DNA of 58,435 nt from an uncultured Paracoccaceae bacterium (GCA_945952025.1 CAMFGW010000018.1:1-58435), one strand, 5' to 3'. Shown: positions 33,734-44,120, counted from the first letter of the stretch. Notes: generated by a model from the letters alone, not told the origin. A program made the numbers and translations.

Positions 33734-36175
33734 TCACGTCCCGCGCGGCTTGGCGCGGGTGGTGGGTGCGGCTTCGGTCGGGTCCTCGGGCCAGGGGTGG
33801 CGCGGATATTGGCCGCGCATGTCCTTCCTGACATCGGCGTAGCTAGAGGCCCAGAACCCGGGCAGGTCGAGCGTGGTCTGCAAGGGCGCCTGCGCGGGTG
33901 ACAGGAGCGTCACGCGCAGGGGCAGCCGTTTTGGCCCGACCGTCGGGTGGCGGGTGACGCCGAACAGCTCCTGCAGGCGCACGGCGATTGCCGGGTGGTC
34001 GCCGTCATAGTCGATCGGCACCGACCGGCCGAGGGGCGTGACCCAGGATTGGGGGGCGAGCGCCTCGACCTCTGCCATGCCGGCCCAGGTCACCAGCGCC
34101 TTCAGGGCCTCGGTCAGGTCGAGCGCGCGCAAATCGCCCTCGGTCCGCCGGCCCGAAAGCCAGGGCAGAAGCCAGCCCGGATCGGCCAGAAGCGCCTCGT
34201 CCGAGACATCGGGCAGGTCCGCACCCTCTGCCCGCAAAAGCGCGATCCGGGCTCGGAGGCGGCGGGCGGCGGGGGTCCAGGGCAGGCCGATCTGGCGCAG
34301 CCCGTCGAAGGCTGCGCGGGCCAGCGCCTCTGGCGGCGCGTCGGTGGCGGGGCGGTCGGACAGGACCAGCGCCCCTAGCCTTTCCTGCCGGCGGGCCAGG
34401 ACCCGGCCCTCGCGCCGCGACCATTCGGTGACGTCCTGCCAGCCGATCCGGTCCCCATAAAGGGCGCGCAGGTCGGCATCAAACAGGACCAGGCCCTGCC
34501 TGACCCGCGCCTCGCGCGGGTCGCCGTCAAGGTCGGTCGCGACGATCAGGTCGGCCGCGCCCATGGGGTCTTCGGGCGGAAAGAGGGCGCCTTTGCCGGA
34601 CGACAGAAGGAAGCGCGGCGCGTCGCCGGCGCGGTGCAGGCCGATGCGGTCGGGGTAGGCCAGCGCGGCCCAGGCGGCGGGGTTTGCGGGGGCCGGCCGC
34701 GCGGGGTCGGGGACAAGCCGCGCGAGGCGCCTGGCCTCGGCCCGGATGCGCTCGATCGTCGGGCGGTCGGCAGCGTGGCCTTTGGGGTCGCGGATCGCGG
34801 CCAGGCGCAGGGTCAGGTCGGCGGGTGCGCCGCGCAGGGGATCGCGTTCCTCCAGAAGGGCTGCGAGTTCGGCGGCGGCGGGACCGGCCGTCAGCAGCAT
34901 GTGGCCGAGCCGGGGATGGACCGGCAGGGCGCCGAGTGCGCGCCCGTGGTCGGTGATATGGCCTGCGCCGTCGAGCGCGCCAAGGTCGGTCAGAAGCGCC
35001 CGCGCCTCGGCCAGCGCCGGGGCGGGCGGCGGCGTCAGGAAGGCGAGGTCGGCCCCGTCCGTGCCCCAGAGCGCCAGGTCGAGCGCGAAGGGAGTCAGGT
35101 CGGCGGCGGCAATCTCTGGCGGCGGGAAGGGGGGCAGCGCGCCTTCCTCGCCCTTCGTCCAGGCGCGCAGGCAAAGGCCCGGCGCGACCCGCCCCGCGCG
35201 GCCGCGCCGCTGGTCGGCCTCGGCCCGGCTGACGCGCTCGGTCACCAGCCGCGACATGCCCGAGGCCGGATCGAACCGCGCCCGCCGCGCCCGGCCGCCA
35301 TCGACGACCAGCGTCACGCCCGGCAGGGTCAGCGAGGTTTCGGCGATCGAGGTCGCCAGGACCACCTTGCGCGCGCCGTCTGGTTCGGGGTCGAGTGCGG
35401 CGCGCTGGCCTGCGGCGTCGAGCGCGCCATAAAGCGGGCGGATGATCGTGCCGGGGGGCAGGCGTGGGGCGAGGATCGCGGCGGTGGCGCGGATTTCGCG
35501 CTCGCCGGGCAGGAATGCGAGCGCATTGCCGTCGATTTCAGCCAGCCCGTCCTCGATCAGGCCCGCGACAGTCGCCTCAGGCCTCAGGCCCGCAGCGGGG
35601 GGCCGCGCCAGCCAGCGCGTCTCGACCGGGAAGGCGCGGCCCTCGGCGGTCAGGATCGGCGCCTCGTCCAGCATCGCCGCGACCGGGGCGGCGTCGAGCG
35701 TCGCCGACATCACAAGGATCGACAGGTCCGGCCGGAGCGCGCCGCGCACCTCCCACACCAGTGCGAGGCCCAGATCGGCGTGGAGCGAGCGTTCGTGGAA
35801 CTCGTCGAAGATGATGCAGGCCGTGCCCGGCAGGTCGGGGTCGGACTGGATCATGCGCGTCAGGATGCCCTCGGTCACGACCTCGACGCGCGTGTCGCGG
35901 CTGGTGCGCGCCTCGCCCCTTATGCGGTAGCCGACGGTCTGGCCGACCGCCTCGCCCAGGGCGCCCGCCATGCGTTCGGCCGCGGCGCGGGCGGCAAGGC
36001 GGCGGGGCTCCAGCATCAGGATACGGCCCCGCGCGCCCTCGGTCGGCAGCAAAGCAAGCGGCACGCGCGTCGTCTTGCCCGCACCCGGTGGCGCCTGCAG
36101 GACCGCGCGGCCGTGGGTCGCCAGGGTCGTGGTCAGTTCGGGCAGCAGGGGGTCGATGGGCAGGGGCGGCAGCAT
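33734..36175 (-). CDS. hrpB: ATP-dependent helicase HrpB
   Basis: DEAH-box RNA helicase of unknown cellular role in most bacteria. 813 residues. Walker A PPGAGKTTRVPLAL (about 29-42), DEFH in IIFDEFHERSLH (near 119), SAT in VMSATLD, and motif VI QRRGRAGRVAPG. The C-terminal HrpB-specific domain ends DVRKDMRGQYPRHPWPEDP. AAGGGG precedes ATG 36175. Confidence 0.96.
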   Translation of the reverse strand: MLPPLPIDPLLPELTTTLATHGRAVLQAPPGAGKTTRVPLALLPTEGARGRILMLEPRRLAARAAAERMAGALGEAVGQTVGYRIRGEARTSRDTRVEVVTEGILTRMIQSDPDLPGTACIIFDEFHERSLHADLGLALVWEVRGALRPDLSILVMSATLDAAPVAAMLDEAPILTAEGRAFPVETRWLARPPAAGLRPEATVAGLIEDGLAEIDGNALAFLPGEREIRATAAILAPRLPPGTIIRPLYGALDAAGQRAALDPEPDGARKVVLATSIAETSLTLPGVTLVVDGGRARRARFDPASGMSRLVTERVSRAEADQRRGRAGRVAPGLCLRAWTKGEEGALPPFPPPEIAAADLTPFALDLALWGTDGADLAFLTPPPAPALAEARALLTDLGALDGAGHITDHGRALGALPVHPRLGHMLLTAGPAAAELAALLEERDPLRGAPADLTLRLAAIRDPKGHAADRPTIERIRAEARRLARLVPDPARPAPANPAAWAALAYPDRIGLHRAGDAPRFLLSSGKGALFPPEDPMGAADLIVATDLDGDPREARVRQGLVLFDADLRALYGDRIGWQDVTEWSRREGRVLARRQERLGALVLSDRPATDAPPEALARAAFDGLRQIGLPWTPAARRLRARIALLRAEGADLPDVSDEALLADPGWLLPWLSGRRTEGDLRALDLTEALKALVTWAGMAEVEALAPQSWVTPLGRSVPIDYDGDHPAIAVRLQELFGVTRHPTVGPKRLPLRVTLLSPAQAPLQTTLDLPGFWASSYADVRKDMRGQYPRHPWPEDPTEAAPTTRAKPRGT

Positions 36176-36181
36176 GGCCCC

Positions 36182-36895
36182 TTATCGCCGGATCATGCGC
36201 CCCTGACCATAGATCGTGTCCATGGCGATGTCGGTCACATGCAGCATGCCCGGCCCCGCCGGGCCGTAGGTCACGCGGAAGGCAAAGCGGCTTTTCTCGG
36301 CCATGTCGTCCGGGGTGAAGCCCTTCAGGCGGCGGTATTCGCCCGCGCAGGTCAGGGCCCCCGACGGGTCGCGCTCGGGTGCGGCGAGCGTGACTTGCGA
36401 CCGGCGGCGGCCGTCGAAGAGCGTGAGTTTCAGGTTGCAGGCCTTGGCCTCCGGCACCGCGCGGACGACGAAGAAGAGCGCGGTCAGGGGATCGACCGTG
36501 CCGCCTTGCGTGGCGGGGTCGATTTCCTCGACCCGGGGCGGGCGGGGTGGCGAATAGCTTTTCACTTGCGGCACGCCCGCGCGGTAGTCCATCACCGCGT
36601 CCGACTTGTGCTTGCCGGTATCGGCCTTTTCCGTATAGCGCGCGGGCACCGGGCGGCCTTGCGCCAGCGCGCCCGCAACGGTCGCGTCATAGCGGATGGT
36701 GCGGACGAGCGACAGAAGCCCCGCGCTTTGCAGAACGCCCGCAGCGCTGTAGCTGCGCACGTCAGCCTGCCCGGTCATGGTCAGCCGCGCGGCGGTCAGG
36801 CCCTTGATCGAGATGTCGAAGGTCGCATCCTCGGCCCGCGCCGTGAAGGGCAGGGCGAGGGCGAGAAGAAGCGGGATAGCGCGGACGATGTTCAT
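36182..36895 (-). CDS. DUF3108 family exported protein
   Basis: 237 residues. Signal peptide MNIVRAIPLLLALALPFTARA. The mature part is a beta-rich domain typical of DUF3108: FDISIKGLTAARLTMTGQ, DYRAGVPQVKSY, DPLTALFFVVRAV, LTLFDGRRRSQVTL. Start 36895 gives the cleaner signal peptide; a start at 36910 adds five residues. It ends 6 bases before hrpB, so both are probably one transcript. Confidence 0.85.
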   Translation of the reverse strand: MNIVRAIPLLLALALPFTARAEDATFDISIKGLTAARLTMTGQADVRSYSAAGVLQSAGLLSLVRTIRYDATVAGALAQGRPVPARYTEKADTGKHKSDAVMDYRAGVPQVKSYSPPRPPRVEEIDPATQGGTVDPLTALFFVVRAVPEAKACNLKLTLFDGRRRSQVTLAAPERDPSGALTCAGEYRRLKGFTPDDMAEKSRFAFRVTYGPAGPGMLHVTDIAMDTIYGQGRMIRR

Positions 36896-36990
36896 GGCCG
36901 GACTGGACATGAGGGGGCCGGAAAAGGCAAGAAACGCCTGCGCGAGGCGTTTGGCGTCACGCGGGTTTCCGCCAAGGGGGGTTGGGGCTG

Positions 36991-37983
36991 ATGGATCTGG
37001 AGCGGCTCGGCACGGACCTTCTGGCGGGCGACCGGCGCGCGCTGGCCCGGGCGATCACGCTGGTCGAAAGCGGGCGGGCCGATCACCGGGCAGAGGCGCT
37101 GGCCCTTCTGGCGCGGGTGGCGGGGGCGGGGCGGCAGGCGCTTCGGATTGGGCTTTCGGGCACGCCGGGGGTCGGCAAGTCGTCCTTCATCGAGGCGTTC
37201 GGGATGATGCTGACGGGGCAGGGCCTGCGGGTCGCCGTGCTGGCGGTCGATCCGTCCTCGACCCGCTCGGGCGGCTCGATCCTGGGCGACAAGACCCGCA
37301 TGGACCGGCTGGCGCGCGAGCCCCTGGCCTTCATCCGGCCGTCCCCCAGCCAGACCCAGCTTGGCGGCGTGGCGCGGCGGACGCGCGAGGCCGTCGCCCT
37401 CTGCGAGGCGGCAGGTTACGACATCGTGCTGATCGAGACGGTGGGCGTCGGGCAGTCCGAGACGATGGTTGCGGGCATGTCGGACCTGTTCGTCCTTCTG
37501 ATCGCACCCGCCGGCGGCGACGAGCTGCAGGGCGTCAAGCGCGGCATCATGGAGGCCGCCGACCTGATCCTGGTCAACAAGGCCGACGGAGCCCTGCGCG
37601 AGACGGCGCAGCGGACCTGTGCCGACTATGCCGGCGCGCTGCGGCTCATGCGGCCGCGCCCGCAGGACCCGGCCGGGTTTCCGCGCGCCATGTGCGTCTC
37701 GGCGCTGGAAGGCACTGGCCTGCCCGAGGCTTGGGCGGCCATGCGCGCGCTTGCCGACTGGCGGGCCGGGGCCGGGGTGACGGCGGCGGCGCGGGCCGGG
37801 CAGGCGCGGCTCTGGTTCGAGGAAGAGGTGCGCGCGGGCCTTCTGGCGCGGCTTCTGGCCGATCCGGCGATGCGGGCGCGGGTCGCGGCGGCGGGGGACG
37901 AGGTGGCTGCGGGGCGTCCGGCGTCAGAGGCGGCCGCAGCGGTTCTGGCGGGGCTTTATGGCTTGGGTGGCAGGGGCCGTTGA
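36991..37983 (+). CDS. meaB: Methylmalonyl-CoA mutase chaperone GTPase (MeaB/ArgK)
   Basis: G3E-family GTPase that loads and protects B12 mutases (methylmalonyl- or ethylmalonyl-CoA mutase). 330 residues from ATG 36991. Walker A GTPGVGKS (57-64), [30 protein letters not shown]-type segment, and NKAD near 189. The last residues (GLGGRGR) are encoded by the edge of repeat copy C, so the C-terminus is a junction. mce lies in the same window, but the mutase does not. Confidence 0.93.
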   Translation: MDLERLGTDLLAGDRRALARAITLVESGRADHRAEALALLARVAGAGRQALRIGLSGTPGVGKSSFIEAFGMMLTGQGLRVAVLAVDPSSTRSGGSILGDKTRMDRLAREPLAFIRPSPSQTQLGGVARRTREAVALCEAAGYDIVLIETVGVGQSETMVAGMSDLFVLLIAPAGGDELQGVKRGIMEAADLILVNKADGALRETAQRTCADYAGALRLMRPRPQDPAGFPRAMCVSALEGTGLPEAWAAMRALADWRAGAGVTAAARAGQARLWFEEEVRAGLLARLLADPAMRARVAAAGDEVAAGRPASEAAAAVLAGLYGLGGRGR

Positions 37984-38185
37984 CCCTGCCATGCGGTGGC
38001 TTGGTCTTTTGCCCCCGCCGGTGGCCCAAAGCCACCGGCCAGCGCCCGCCCCGCCATTGGCGGGCGCTCTGCACCCACCTGGGCAGGCGCCGGCCTTTGT
38101 TGATCTGTGACACGGGCGGTCCAGCGGCGCCGCCTCGCTGAGGGCGGGGGAAGCGCGGGTCGCGTTTCCTGTTCCCGCCCGGCCC
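37967..38185. repeat. Dispersed structured repeat, copy C
   Basis: About 219 bp in reverse orientation between convergent meaB and the nitrile hydratase activator gene. It starts inside the last 17 bases of meaB and provides its stop codon, and ends within 4 bases of the next stop. Elements: GGCAGGG/CCCTGCC hairpin, inverted GCCGGTGGC/GCCACCGGC, GCGCCCGCC...GGCGGGCGC, and the GCGGGTCGCGTTTCC half of the palindrome. Subfamily with copy B (GTGTCACAG). Confidence 0.85.
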
Positions 38186-38188
38186 GGC

Positions 38189-38503
38189 CTAGGACAGGCG
38201 CACCGGCTGGCCGTGCGGCGTCGAGAGGTAGGCCCGTTCCCAGGCCGCGCGCGTCGCCTCGCGCCCCTCGGCACTGGTCATGGCGCGGGCGTCCAAGAGG
38301 CCTTCCAGCGTTTCAAGCCAGGCCGCCCAATAGTCGCCCTCTCCGTCCAACGCCCCTTGCGCCTGACGATGGCGGGCGAGCGTGGCGCCGAAGGCCCGGG
38401 TCCAGTCGGCCCAGCCAAACCGGCCGCCGTCGGACAGGGCGACGGTCAGCGCGAAAAGCTGCGCGTGCCAGGGGTCCGTGAAGGGCGCTTCAGGCGTTTT
38501 CAT
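38189..38503 (-). CDS. Nitrile hydratase accessory/activator protein
   Basis: 104 residues. Matches the small activator (self-subunit-swapping chaperone type) of cobalt nitrile hydratases: FTDPWHAQLFALTVALSDGGRFGWADWTRAFG, then YWAAWLETLEGLL. The N-terminal half is homologous to the beta-subunit N-terminus, as known for the family. Overlaps nthB by 4 bases (ATGA). Expected role is Co(III) insertion and oxidation of the alpha-subunit cysteines. Confidence 0.9.
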   Translation of the reverse strand: MKTPEAPFTDPWHAQLFALTVALSDGGRFGWADWTRAFGATLARHRQAQGALDGEGDYWAAWLETLEGLLDARAMTSAEGREATRAAWERAYLSTPHGQPVRLS

Positions 38504-39195
38504 TTAGGTGACAGCACGCTTTGCCAGATGTCGATCGTGACCTCGTCGGCCGGCCCTTCGGCATCGGGCCAGAGGTCGGCGGCGCGGAAGGCGACCGTGT
38601 AGAGGGGTTCCGGCGCCTCGCCCAGTCCGGCGGCGGAGGTGTCGGCGAAGACGTGCGGGCCGTGGGCCAGGAGGACGCGGCCCACCTTGCCGGCGGCGTA
38701 GGCGGGCAGGCGGCTGTGGCGCAGGCCGCCGGGGGCGGGGGTCTGCGTGGTGTCGGGGTTCGTGCGGGTCCGCACCAGGTCGCCGGGTGCGAAACGCGGC
38801 GCGGGGCCCTGGCCCGGCCGGGCATAAGGCGAGCCTTTGGCAAGGACTGGCGCCACCCGCGCCGCCGTCAGGGCCTGGGGCGCGAGCGGCACCGCTGCCG
38901 GGACCGCGCCCTTCGCGGCCGCCGCAAGCTCTTCGCGGCTCACCAGACCCTTGTCGACGCAAAGGTCGGCCAGCGCCGCCAGCCACTTTTCGTAATAGCT
39001 CAGCCGCGCATAGTCCGGCAGCTGTTCGCGCGCCGCCCGCGAGCGGTCGATCGACCAGCGGCCAAGCGCGCCAGCGGCGAGGGTCAGGGCCAGCACGGAC
39101 CGTTCCCATTCGTGATGGGTCTGCGCGAATCCGTCGGGCTCGGGAATGACCGGCCCGTCGCCCTTGCGGCCGCCCATGTCGTGCGGATGGGTCAT
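38500..39195 (-). CDS. nthB: Nitrile hydratase, beta subunit
   Basis: 231 residues. [16 protein letters not shown] start is diagnostic. An N-terminal helical part ([43 protein letters not shown]) is followed by a C-terminal SH3-like barrel with [16 protein letters not shown] and the arginines that contact the active site ([14 protein letters not shown]). Coupled by ATGA overlaps to nthA before it and the activator after it. Confidence 0.95.
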   Translation of the reverse strand: MTHPHDMGGRKGDGPVIPEPDGFAQTHHEWERSVLALTLAAGALGRWSIDRSRAAREQLPDYARLSYYEKWLAALADLCVDKGLVSREELAAAAKGAVPAAVPLAPQALTAARVAPVLAKGSPYARPGQGPAPRFAPGDLVRTRTNPDTTQTPAPGGLRHSRLPAYAAGKVGRVLLAHGPHVFADTSAAGLGEAPEPLYTVAFRAADLWPDAEGPADEVTIDIWQSVLSPK

Positions 39196-39812
39196 GGCGC
39201 GTCAGGCTTCCGGGGCAGCCCGGTGCCGATCATGGAATCGCGGGTGACGAGCGTTGCGAGCAGCACTTCGTCCCAGCCCTCGGTGCCTGCGGGGCGTTCG
39301 GGAATGACCAGGTAGCGGACCTCGGCGGTCGAATCCCAGACGCGGATTCCGGTGCCTTCGGGCAGCGTCACGCCGAAGTCGGCGAGGACCGCGCGGGGCT
39401 CGCGGACGGCGCGCGAGCGGTAGGCGTCGGACTTGTACCAGGCGGGCGGGATGCCGAGGAGCGGCCATGGGTAGCAGGAGCAGAGCGTGCAGACGACCAT
39501 GTTGTGCTGGCCGGGGCTGTTCGCGACCGCGACGACATGTTCGCCCTGGCGGCCGGAAATCCCCAGTTCGGCCATCGCGGCATTGGCGTCGGCCAGAAGC
39601 CGGTCGCGAAAAGCGGGGTCGGCCCAGGCGCGGGCCACAACCTGCGCGCCAAGATGGGGGCCGACGCGCTCTTCGTAGGTCTGGAGGATCGCCTCCATCG
39701 CTGCGGGCTCGACAAGGCCCTTGGCAACAAGAAGGCTTTCCAGCGCCTTGACCCTGAGCGCGGGGTCAGAGGGCAGCAGGCTGTGGGGGTGATCGTGATG
39801 GTCGTGAGGCAT
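39192..39812 (-). CDS. nthA: Nitrile hydratase, alpha subunit, cobalt type
   Basis: Hydrates nitriles to amides. 206 residues. Metal-site motif [10 protein letters not shown] with C108, C111, S112, C113; Thr at 109 marks the cobalt type (iron enzymes have Ser). The N-terminus is His-rich ([10 protein letters not shown]), which could bind metal. Gene order alpha-beta-activator is that of classical Co enzymes. No amidase gene follows, so the amide product must be handled elsewhere or be the end product. Confidence 0.96.
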   Translation of the reverse strand: MPHDHHDHPHSLLPSDPALRVKALESLLVAKGLVEPAAMEAILQTYEERVGPHLGAQVVARAWADPAFRDRLLADANAAMAELGISGRQGEHVVAVANSPGQHNMVVCTLCSCYPWPLLGIPPAWYKSDAYRSRAVREPRAVLADFGVTLPEGTGIRVWDSTAEVRYLVIPERPAGTEGWDEVLLATLVTRDSMIGTGLPRKPDAP

Positions 39813-39867
39813 GGCGCGACGCTAGCGGTGCCGCGCCATGCCGTAAAGGTGGGCCGTGCCGTAAAGG

Positions 39868-40074
39868 TCAGTCATAAAGGCCGATGTCGCGCAGGATGTG
39901 GGGCGGCAGGCAGCGCACGGCGTTCCAGGTCACCGGATCGCTGAACTCGGCGGGCATCCCCTCGGGTGCGGCATGCCGGGCCTGGCCCAACGTGACGATG
40001 GGATGGAGGATGGCCGACAGAAGTGCGGCAAGGCGGCCGGGGCGGCCAGGGTGGTGAATGCTGATCGTGGACAT
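39868..40074 (-). CDS. DUF1127 family small protein
   Basis: 68 residues from ATG 40074, fixed by GGAGG 5 bases upstream; the longer frame reaching 40308 would overlap the LysR gene. The C-terminal signature CLPPHILRDIGLYD is the YjiS/DUF1127 motif; the N-terminus is basic and amphipathic. Short DUF1127 proteins of Rhodobacterales have been linked to RNA and phosphate metabolism, but this member is unassigned. Divergent from the LysR gene. Confidence 0.85.
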   Translation of the reverse strand: MSTISIHHPGRPGRLAALLSAILHPIVTLGQARHAAPEGMPAEFSDPVTWNAVRCLPPHILRDIGLYD

Positions 40075-40177
40075 GTGAACCTCCGTTCGTCTGAGGTGAA
40101 TGTGCGCCTTTGGGGGCTGGACGACAAATCGAAGCTGCGCCATCATGCATAAGGTGGATTTATAGCACTGGTGCGTG

Positions 40178-41185
40178 ATGCCGCAGAAGGACAAGCTGAC
40201 ACGATCCAGGGACGGCCGCCGCGAGCCGGCGGTCGGGCCGCCGCCAACCCTGCCGCCCCTGGCCGCGATCCGCGCCTTCGAAGCGGCGGCGCGGCACCGG
40301 TCCTTCACGCGTGCGGCCGAGGAACTGGCGATGACCCAGGCGGCGATCAGCTACCAGATCCGTGTGCTCGAGGACCGGATCGGCGCGCCCCTCTTCGTGC
40401 GCCGGCCGCGCGGGGTCGAGCTGACGTCCGAGGGCGCGCGGCTCGCCGACCGGGCGGGCGAGGCGCTCGACCTGCTGCGCGAGGCCTTTGCCGAGGCGCG
40501 CAAGTCGACCGACGAAACCCTGGTCATCAGCGTCCTGGCCAGCTTCGCGACCCAGGTGCTGGCACCCCGGCTGGGCGCCTTCCAGATCGCCCATCCGGCG
40601 GTGACGACGCGGGTCGAGGTCGACACACGTATCGTCGATCTTGCGGCAGGCGATGCGACGGTGGCCATTCGTGTGGGCTCCGGCCCGTGGCCCGGGACCC
40701 GGGCGGACTTCCTGATGCGTCCTGCCTATACGCCACTTGTCAGCCCGGCATTCGTGGCGCGCCACGGGCTGCCCGCGACGCCTGCGGATCTGGTCGGCCT
40801 GCCGCTGGTCGATGCGGCCGACGAGGGCTGGCGGGGCTGGTTCGAGCGCGCGGGGGTGGTGGCGCCCTCTACGCGGCCCGGCGGGCATGTCAGCATGGGG
40901 ATGCAGACGCTGGTGGTGCAGGCGGCCCTTGCGGGGCAGGGGGCGGCGCTGGTCGATCCGGTCTTTTTCGGCGGGCTGATCCGGCGGGGCGACCTGATCC
41001 GGCCCTTCGCGGTCGAATGGCCCGACCCCTGGAGCCTGTGGTTCTGCGTGGCCGAGCGGCGGCGGAACGCACCGGCTGTCCGCGCCTTCCGCGACTGGCT
41101 GATTGCCGAGGTGGCGGCGCTTCTTCAGGAAGAGGGCGCGGGCGACCGGCAAATCCCCGGGCGAATCCACGGGCGAATCCCTTGA
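40178..41185 (+). CDS. LysR family transcriptional regulator (GcvA-like)
   Basis: 335 residues from ATG 40178 (a GTG precedes it directly). An N-terminal extension of about 25 residues is followed by the winged [51 protein letters not shown]. Substrate-binding domain from about 115. The C-terminus ends in a triplicated short motif ([12 protein letters not shown]). GcvA-type members often control the neighbouring divergent gene, here the DUF1127 gene, across about 100 bases. Confidence 0.92.
   Translation: MPQKDKLTRSRDGRREPAVGPPPTLPPLAAIRAFEAAARHRSFTRAAEELAMTQAAISYQIRVLEDRIGAPLFVRRPRGVELTSEGARLADRAGEALDLLREAFAEARKSTDETLVISVLASFATQVLAPRLGAFQIAHPAVTTRVEVDTRIVDLAAGDATVAIRVGSGPWPGTRADFLMRPAYTPLVSPAFVARHGLPATPADLVGLPLVDAADEGWRGWFERAGVVAPSTRPGGHVSMGMQTLVVQAALAGQGAALVDPVFFGGLIRRGDLIRPFAVEWPDPWSLWFCVAERRRNAPAVRAFRDWLIAEVAALLQEEGAGDRQIPGRIHGRIP
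41147..41182 (+). repeat. Three 12-base tandem units at the end of the LysR gene
   Basis: Imperfect units near CGGCAAATCCCC, GGGCGAATCCAC, GGGCGAATCCCT encode the last residues of the regulator (about [12 protein letters not shown]). Likely replication slippage extending the C-terminus. Confidence 0.6.
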
Positions 41186-41297
41186 CGCCGCCCGGCTTTG
41201 CCCCTATTCCCCCGCAACGGATTTCCGGGTGCCGCCGTCGGCGCCCCCTTGCCATATGAACTGGGCGACCGTCGCCCGAAGCCGAAGGAAGATCAAC

Positions 41298-41588
41298 ATG
41301 TCGCGCGTGTGCGAACTGACGGGCAAGGGCCCGATGTCGGGCAACATGGTCAGCCATGCCAACAACAAGACCCGTCGCCGGTTCCTGCCGAACCTGAACG
41401 AAGTGACGCTGATGTCGGACGCGCTGGGCCAGTCGTTCCGCCTGCGCGTCTCGGCCGCCGGCCTGCGCTCGGTCGACCATCGCGGCGGGCTCGACGCCTA
41501 CCTCGCCAAGGCGAAGGACGACGAACTGTCGGCGCGCGCGCTGAAGATCAAGAAGGACATCGAGAAGAAGGGCCAGGCTGCCGCCTGA
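41298..41588 (+). CDS. rpmB: 50S ribosomal protein L28
   Basis: 96 residues. [34 protein letters not shown] is the L28 signature; residues 60-96 are the alphaproteobacterial C-terminal extension. ATG 41298 with GAAGGAAG upstream. Confidence 0.98.
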   Translation: MSRVCELTGKGPMSGNMVSHANNKTRRRFLPNLNEVTLMSDALGQSFRLRVSAAGLRSVDHRGGLDAYLAKAKDDELSARALKIKKDIEKKGQAAA

Positions 41589-41628
41589 CCTTTCGGCTTT
41601 TCGGCCTTCAAGTTCCGGGCCTTCGTGG

Positions 41629-41666
41629 CGCCCCGGCGGAACAGTCCCGCGCGGGGCGTTTCGTTT
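41629..41666 (+). terminator. Possible rpmB terminator
   Basis: CGCCCC (41629-41634) pairs with GGGGCG (41653-41658) around a nested CCCGCGCGGG, and is followed by TTTCGTTT. It lies about 40 bases after the rpmB stop. The stem is interrupted, so confidence is limited. Confidence 0.35.
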
Positions 41667-41770
41667 GTGCGGGGGATCGCCGGGCACTGCGCCCTGCGTC
41701 AGTTTGGCGCCTGCCGGGCGCGGGGCCTTCCGCCTAGTGTCGCGCCGACTTCGATCAAAGGACCGTCCTG

Positions 41771-42208
41771 ATGCTTTTCCGCCGCACGATGATCGCCGCG
41801 CTCGCCGCCCTGCCGCTTCTGGCCGCCGCCCTGCCGGGCCGTGCCGCCGACGGGATCACCGTCACCGACGCCTGGGCCCGCTTCATCCCCGGCGCGCGCA
41901 ACGGCGCGGTCTATCTGACGATCGAGAACAAGGGCGCGGCCCCCGACCGGCTGATCGGGGCCGAGGTCAAGGGCGCCATGGCCGAGATTCATGAAAGCAA
42001 GATGGCGGCGGACGGCACCATGAACATGGGGCCCCTGCCGGACGGGGTCGAACTGCCGCCCAACACGCCGGTAATGCTCGCGCCGGGGGGGGTGCACATG
42101 ATGGTCATGGGCCTCGACCCCGCGCCGAAGGTGGGCGACAGACTTGCCGTCACGCTGAAGCTGAAGAGCGGCGATCTGTCCATCGAAGTGCCGGTCGAGA
42201 AGCGCTGA
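41771..42208 (+). CDS. Periplasmic copper chaperone PCu(A)C
   Basis: 145 residues with a signal peptide (cleavage near [10 protein letters not shown], residue 25). Copper ligands of the H(M)x10Mx21HxM family motif: H74 (EIHESKM), M86 (TMNMG), H109 and M111 (GVHMMVM). Delivers Cu(I) to the Cu(A) or Cu(B) centre of cytochrome oxidases. No senC/sco gene is adjacent. Confidence 0.93.
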   Translation: MLFRRTMIAALAALPLLAAALPGRAADGITVTDAWARFIPGARNGAVYLTIENKGAAPDRLIGAEVKGAMAEIHESKMAADGTMNMGPLPDGVELPPNTPVMLAPGGVHMMVMGLDPAPKVGDRLAVTLKLKSGDLSIEVPVEKR

Positions 42209-42320
42209 GGCGCGGTCGAAAGGGGCAATCCGCGCCGGGCGCCCACCCTTGCCGACAAGGGGGCCCGGACACCCCTTGCCACCCCTTCCGCGACGGCCCC
42301 GAACCGGCTATAGCGCGGCC

Positions 42321-44120
42321 ATGACAGACCTTGCCCATATCCGCAATTTTTCCATCGTGGCCCATATCGACCACGGCAAATCCACGCTCGCCGACCGGCT
42401 GATCCAGTCGACGGGCACGGTGGCCGACCGAGACATGAAGGCGCAGCTTCTCGACTCGATGGATATCGAGCGCGAGCGTGGCATCACCATCAAGGCCAAC
42501 ACGGTCCGGATCGACTACAAGGCGAAGGACGGGCAGGAGTATGTCCTGAATCTGATCGACACGCCCGGCCATGTCGACTTCGGGTATGAGGTCAGCCGCT
42601 CGATGCGCGCGGTCGAAGGCTCGCTCCTGGTCGTGGACGCGACGCAGGGGGTCGAGGCGCAGACGCTCGCCAACGTCTATCAGGCGATCGACGCAGGGCA
42701 CGAGATCGTGCCGGTCCTGAACAAGATCGACCTGCCGGCGGCCGAGCCGGAACAGGTCAAGGCGCAGATCGAGGATGTGATCGGGCTCGACGCCTCGGAC
42801 GCCGTGCTGATTTCGGCCAAGACGGGGATCGGCATTCCGGACGTTCTGGAAGCCATCGTCACCCGCCTGCCCGCACCCAAGGGCGACCGCGACGCGCCCC
42901 TGAAGGCGATGCTGGTCGACAGCTGGTATGATGCCTACCTGGGCGTCGTCGTCATGATCCGCGTCATGGACGGCGTCATCCGCAGGGGCGACCGGATCAG
43001 GATGATGCAGACCGGCGCCCTCTACGGCGTCGACAAGCTGGCCGTCCTGCGTCCGCAGATGGTCGATTGGCCGGAGCTTGGGCCCGGAGAGATCGGGGTC
43101 TTCACCGCCTCGATCAAGCAGGTCCGCGACACACGGGTCGGCGACACGATCACGCACGAACGCCGCGGGACCGACGTGGCGCTGCCGGGCTTCAAGCCCG
43201 CGCAGCCGGTGGTCTTCTGCGGCCTCTTCCCGGTCGATGCGAACGATTTCGAGACCTTGCGCGACGCGATCGAAAAGCTGGCGCTCAACGACGCGAGCTT
43301 CAGCTACGAGATGGAGACGTCGGCCGCGCTCGGCTTCGGCTTCCGCATGGGCTTCCTGGGCCTTCTGCACCTGGAAGTGGTCCGCGAGCGGCTCGAACGC
43401 GAGTTCAACCTGGACCTCATCACCACCGCACCCTCGGTCGTGTTCCGGCTGTTCATGAAGGATGGCGAGGTGCGCGACCTGCACAACCCCGCCGACATGC
43501 CGGACCTGACCTATGTCGACCATATCGAAGAGCCGCGCATCAAGGCCACGATCATGGTGCCCGATGAGTATCTGGGCGACGTCCTGAAACTCTGCCAGGA
43601 CCGCCGCGGCATCCAGCTGGACCTGACCTATGCCGGCAACCGCGCCATGGTGGTCTATGACCTGCCCCTGGCCGAGGTCGTCTTCGACTTCTACGACCGG
43701 CTGAAGAGCGTGACCAAGGGCTACGCGTCCTTCGACTACCAGATCAGCGAATACCGCGAGGATTTCCTGGTCAAGATGTCGATCCTGGTGAACGACGAGC
43801 CGGTGGACGCCTTGAGCATCATGGTCCACCGCGACCGCGCCGAGGCGCGGGGCCGGGTGATGGTCGAGAAGCTGAAGGAACTGATCCCCCGCCACATGTT
43901 CAAGATCCCGATCCAGGCGGCCATCGGCGGCCGGGTCATCGCGCGCGAGACCTTGAGCGCGATGCGGAAGGACGTGACGGCCAAGTGCTACGGTGGCGAC
44001 GCCACGCGGAAGCGGAAGCTTCTGGACAAGCAGAAGGCTGGGAAGAAGAAGATGCGCCAGTTCGGGAAGGTCGAGATCCCGCAGGAGGCGTTTATTAACG
44101 CGTTGAAGATGGATGGGTGA
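42321..44120 (+). CDS. lepA: Elongation factor 4 (LepA)
   Basis: Translational GTPase. 599 residues. G1 AHIDHGKST (14-22), switch II DTPGH, G4 NKID (near 133-136). Characteristic C-terminal domain ends ...[25 protein letters not shown], complete and normal. ATG 42321 is fixed by homology. The last 8 bases overlap the start of the next, foreign-looking gene without altering LepA. Confidence 0.98.
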   Translation: MTDLAHIRNFSIVAHIDHGKSTLADRLIQSTGTVADRDMKAQLLDSMDIERERGITIKANTVRIDYKAKDGQEYVLNLIDTPGHVDFGYEVSRSMRAVEGSLLVVDATQGVEAQTLANVYQAIDAGHEIVPVLNKIDLPAAEPEQVKAQIEDVIGLDASDAVLISAKTGIGIPDVLEAIVTRLPAPKGDRDAPLKAMLVDSWYDAYLGVVVMIRVMDGVIRRGDRIRMMQTGALYGVDKLAVLRPQMVDWPELGPGEIGVFTASIKQVRDTRVGDTITHERRGTDVALPGFKPAQPVVFCGLFPVDANDFETLRDAIEKLALNDASFSYEMETSAALGFGFRMGFLGLLHLEVVRERLEREFNLDLITTAPSVVFRLFMKDGEVRDLHNPADMPDLTYVDHIEEPRIKATIMVPDEYLGDVLKLCQDRRGIQLDLTYAGNRAMVVYDLPLAEVVFDFYDRLKSVTKGYASFDYQISEYREDFLVKMSILVNDEPVDALSIMVHRDRAEARGRVMVEKLKELIPRHMFKIPIQAAIGGRVIARETLSAMRKDVTAKCYGGDATRKRKLLDKQKAGKKKMRQFGKVEIPQEAFINALKMDG

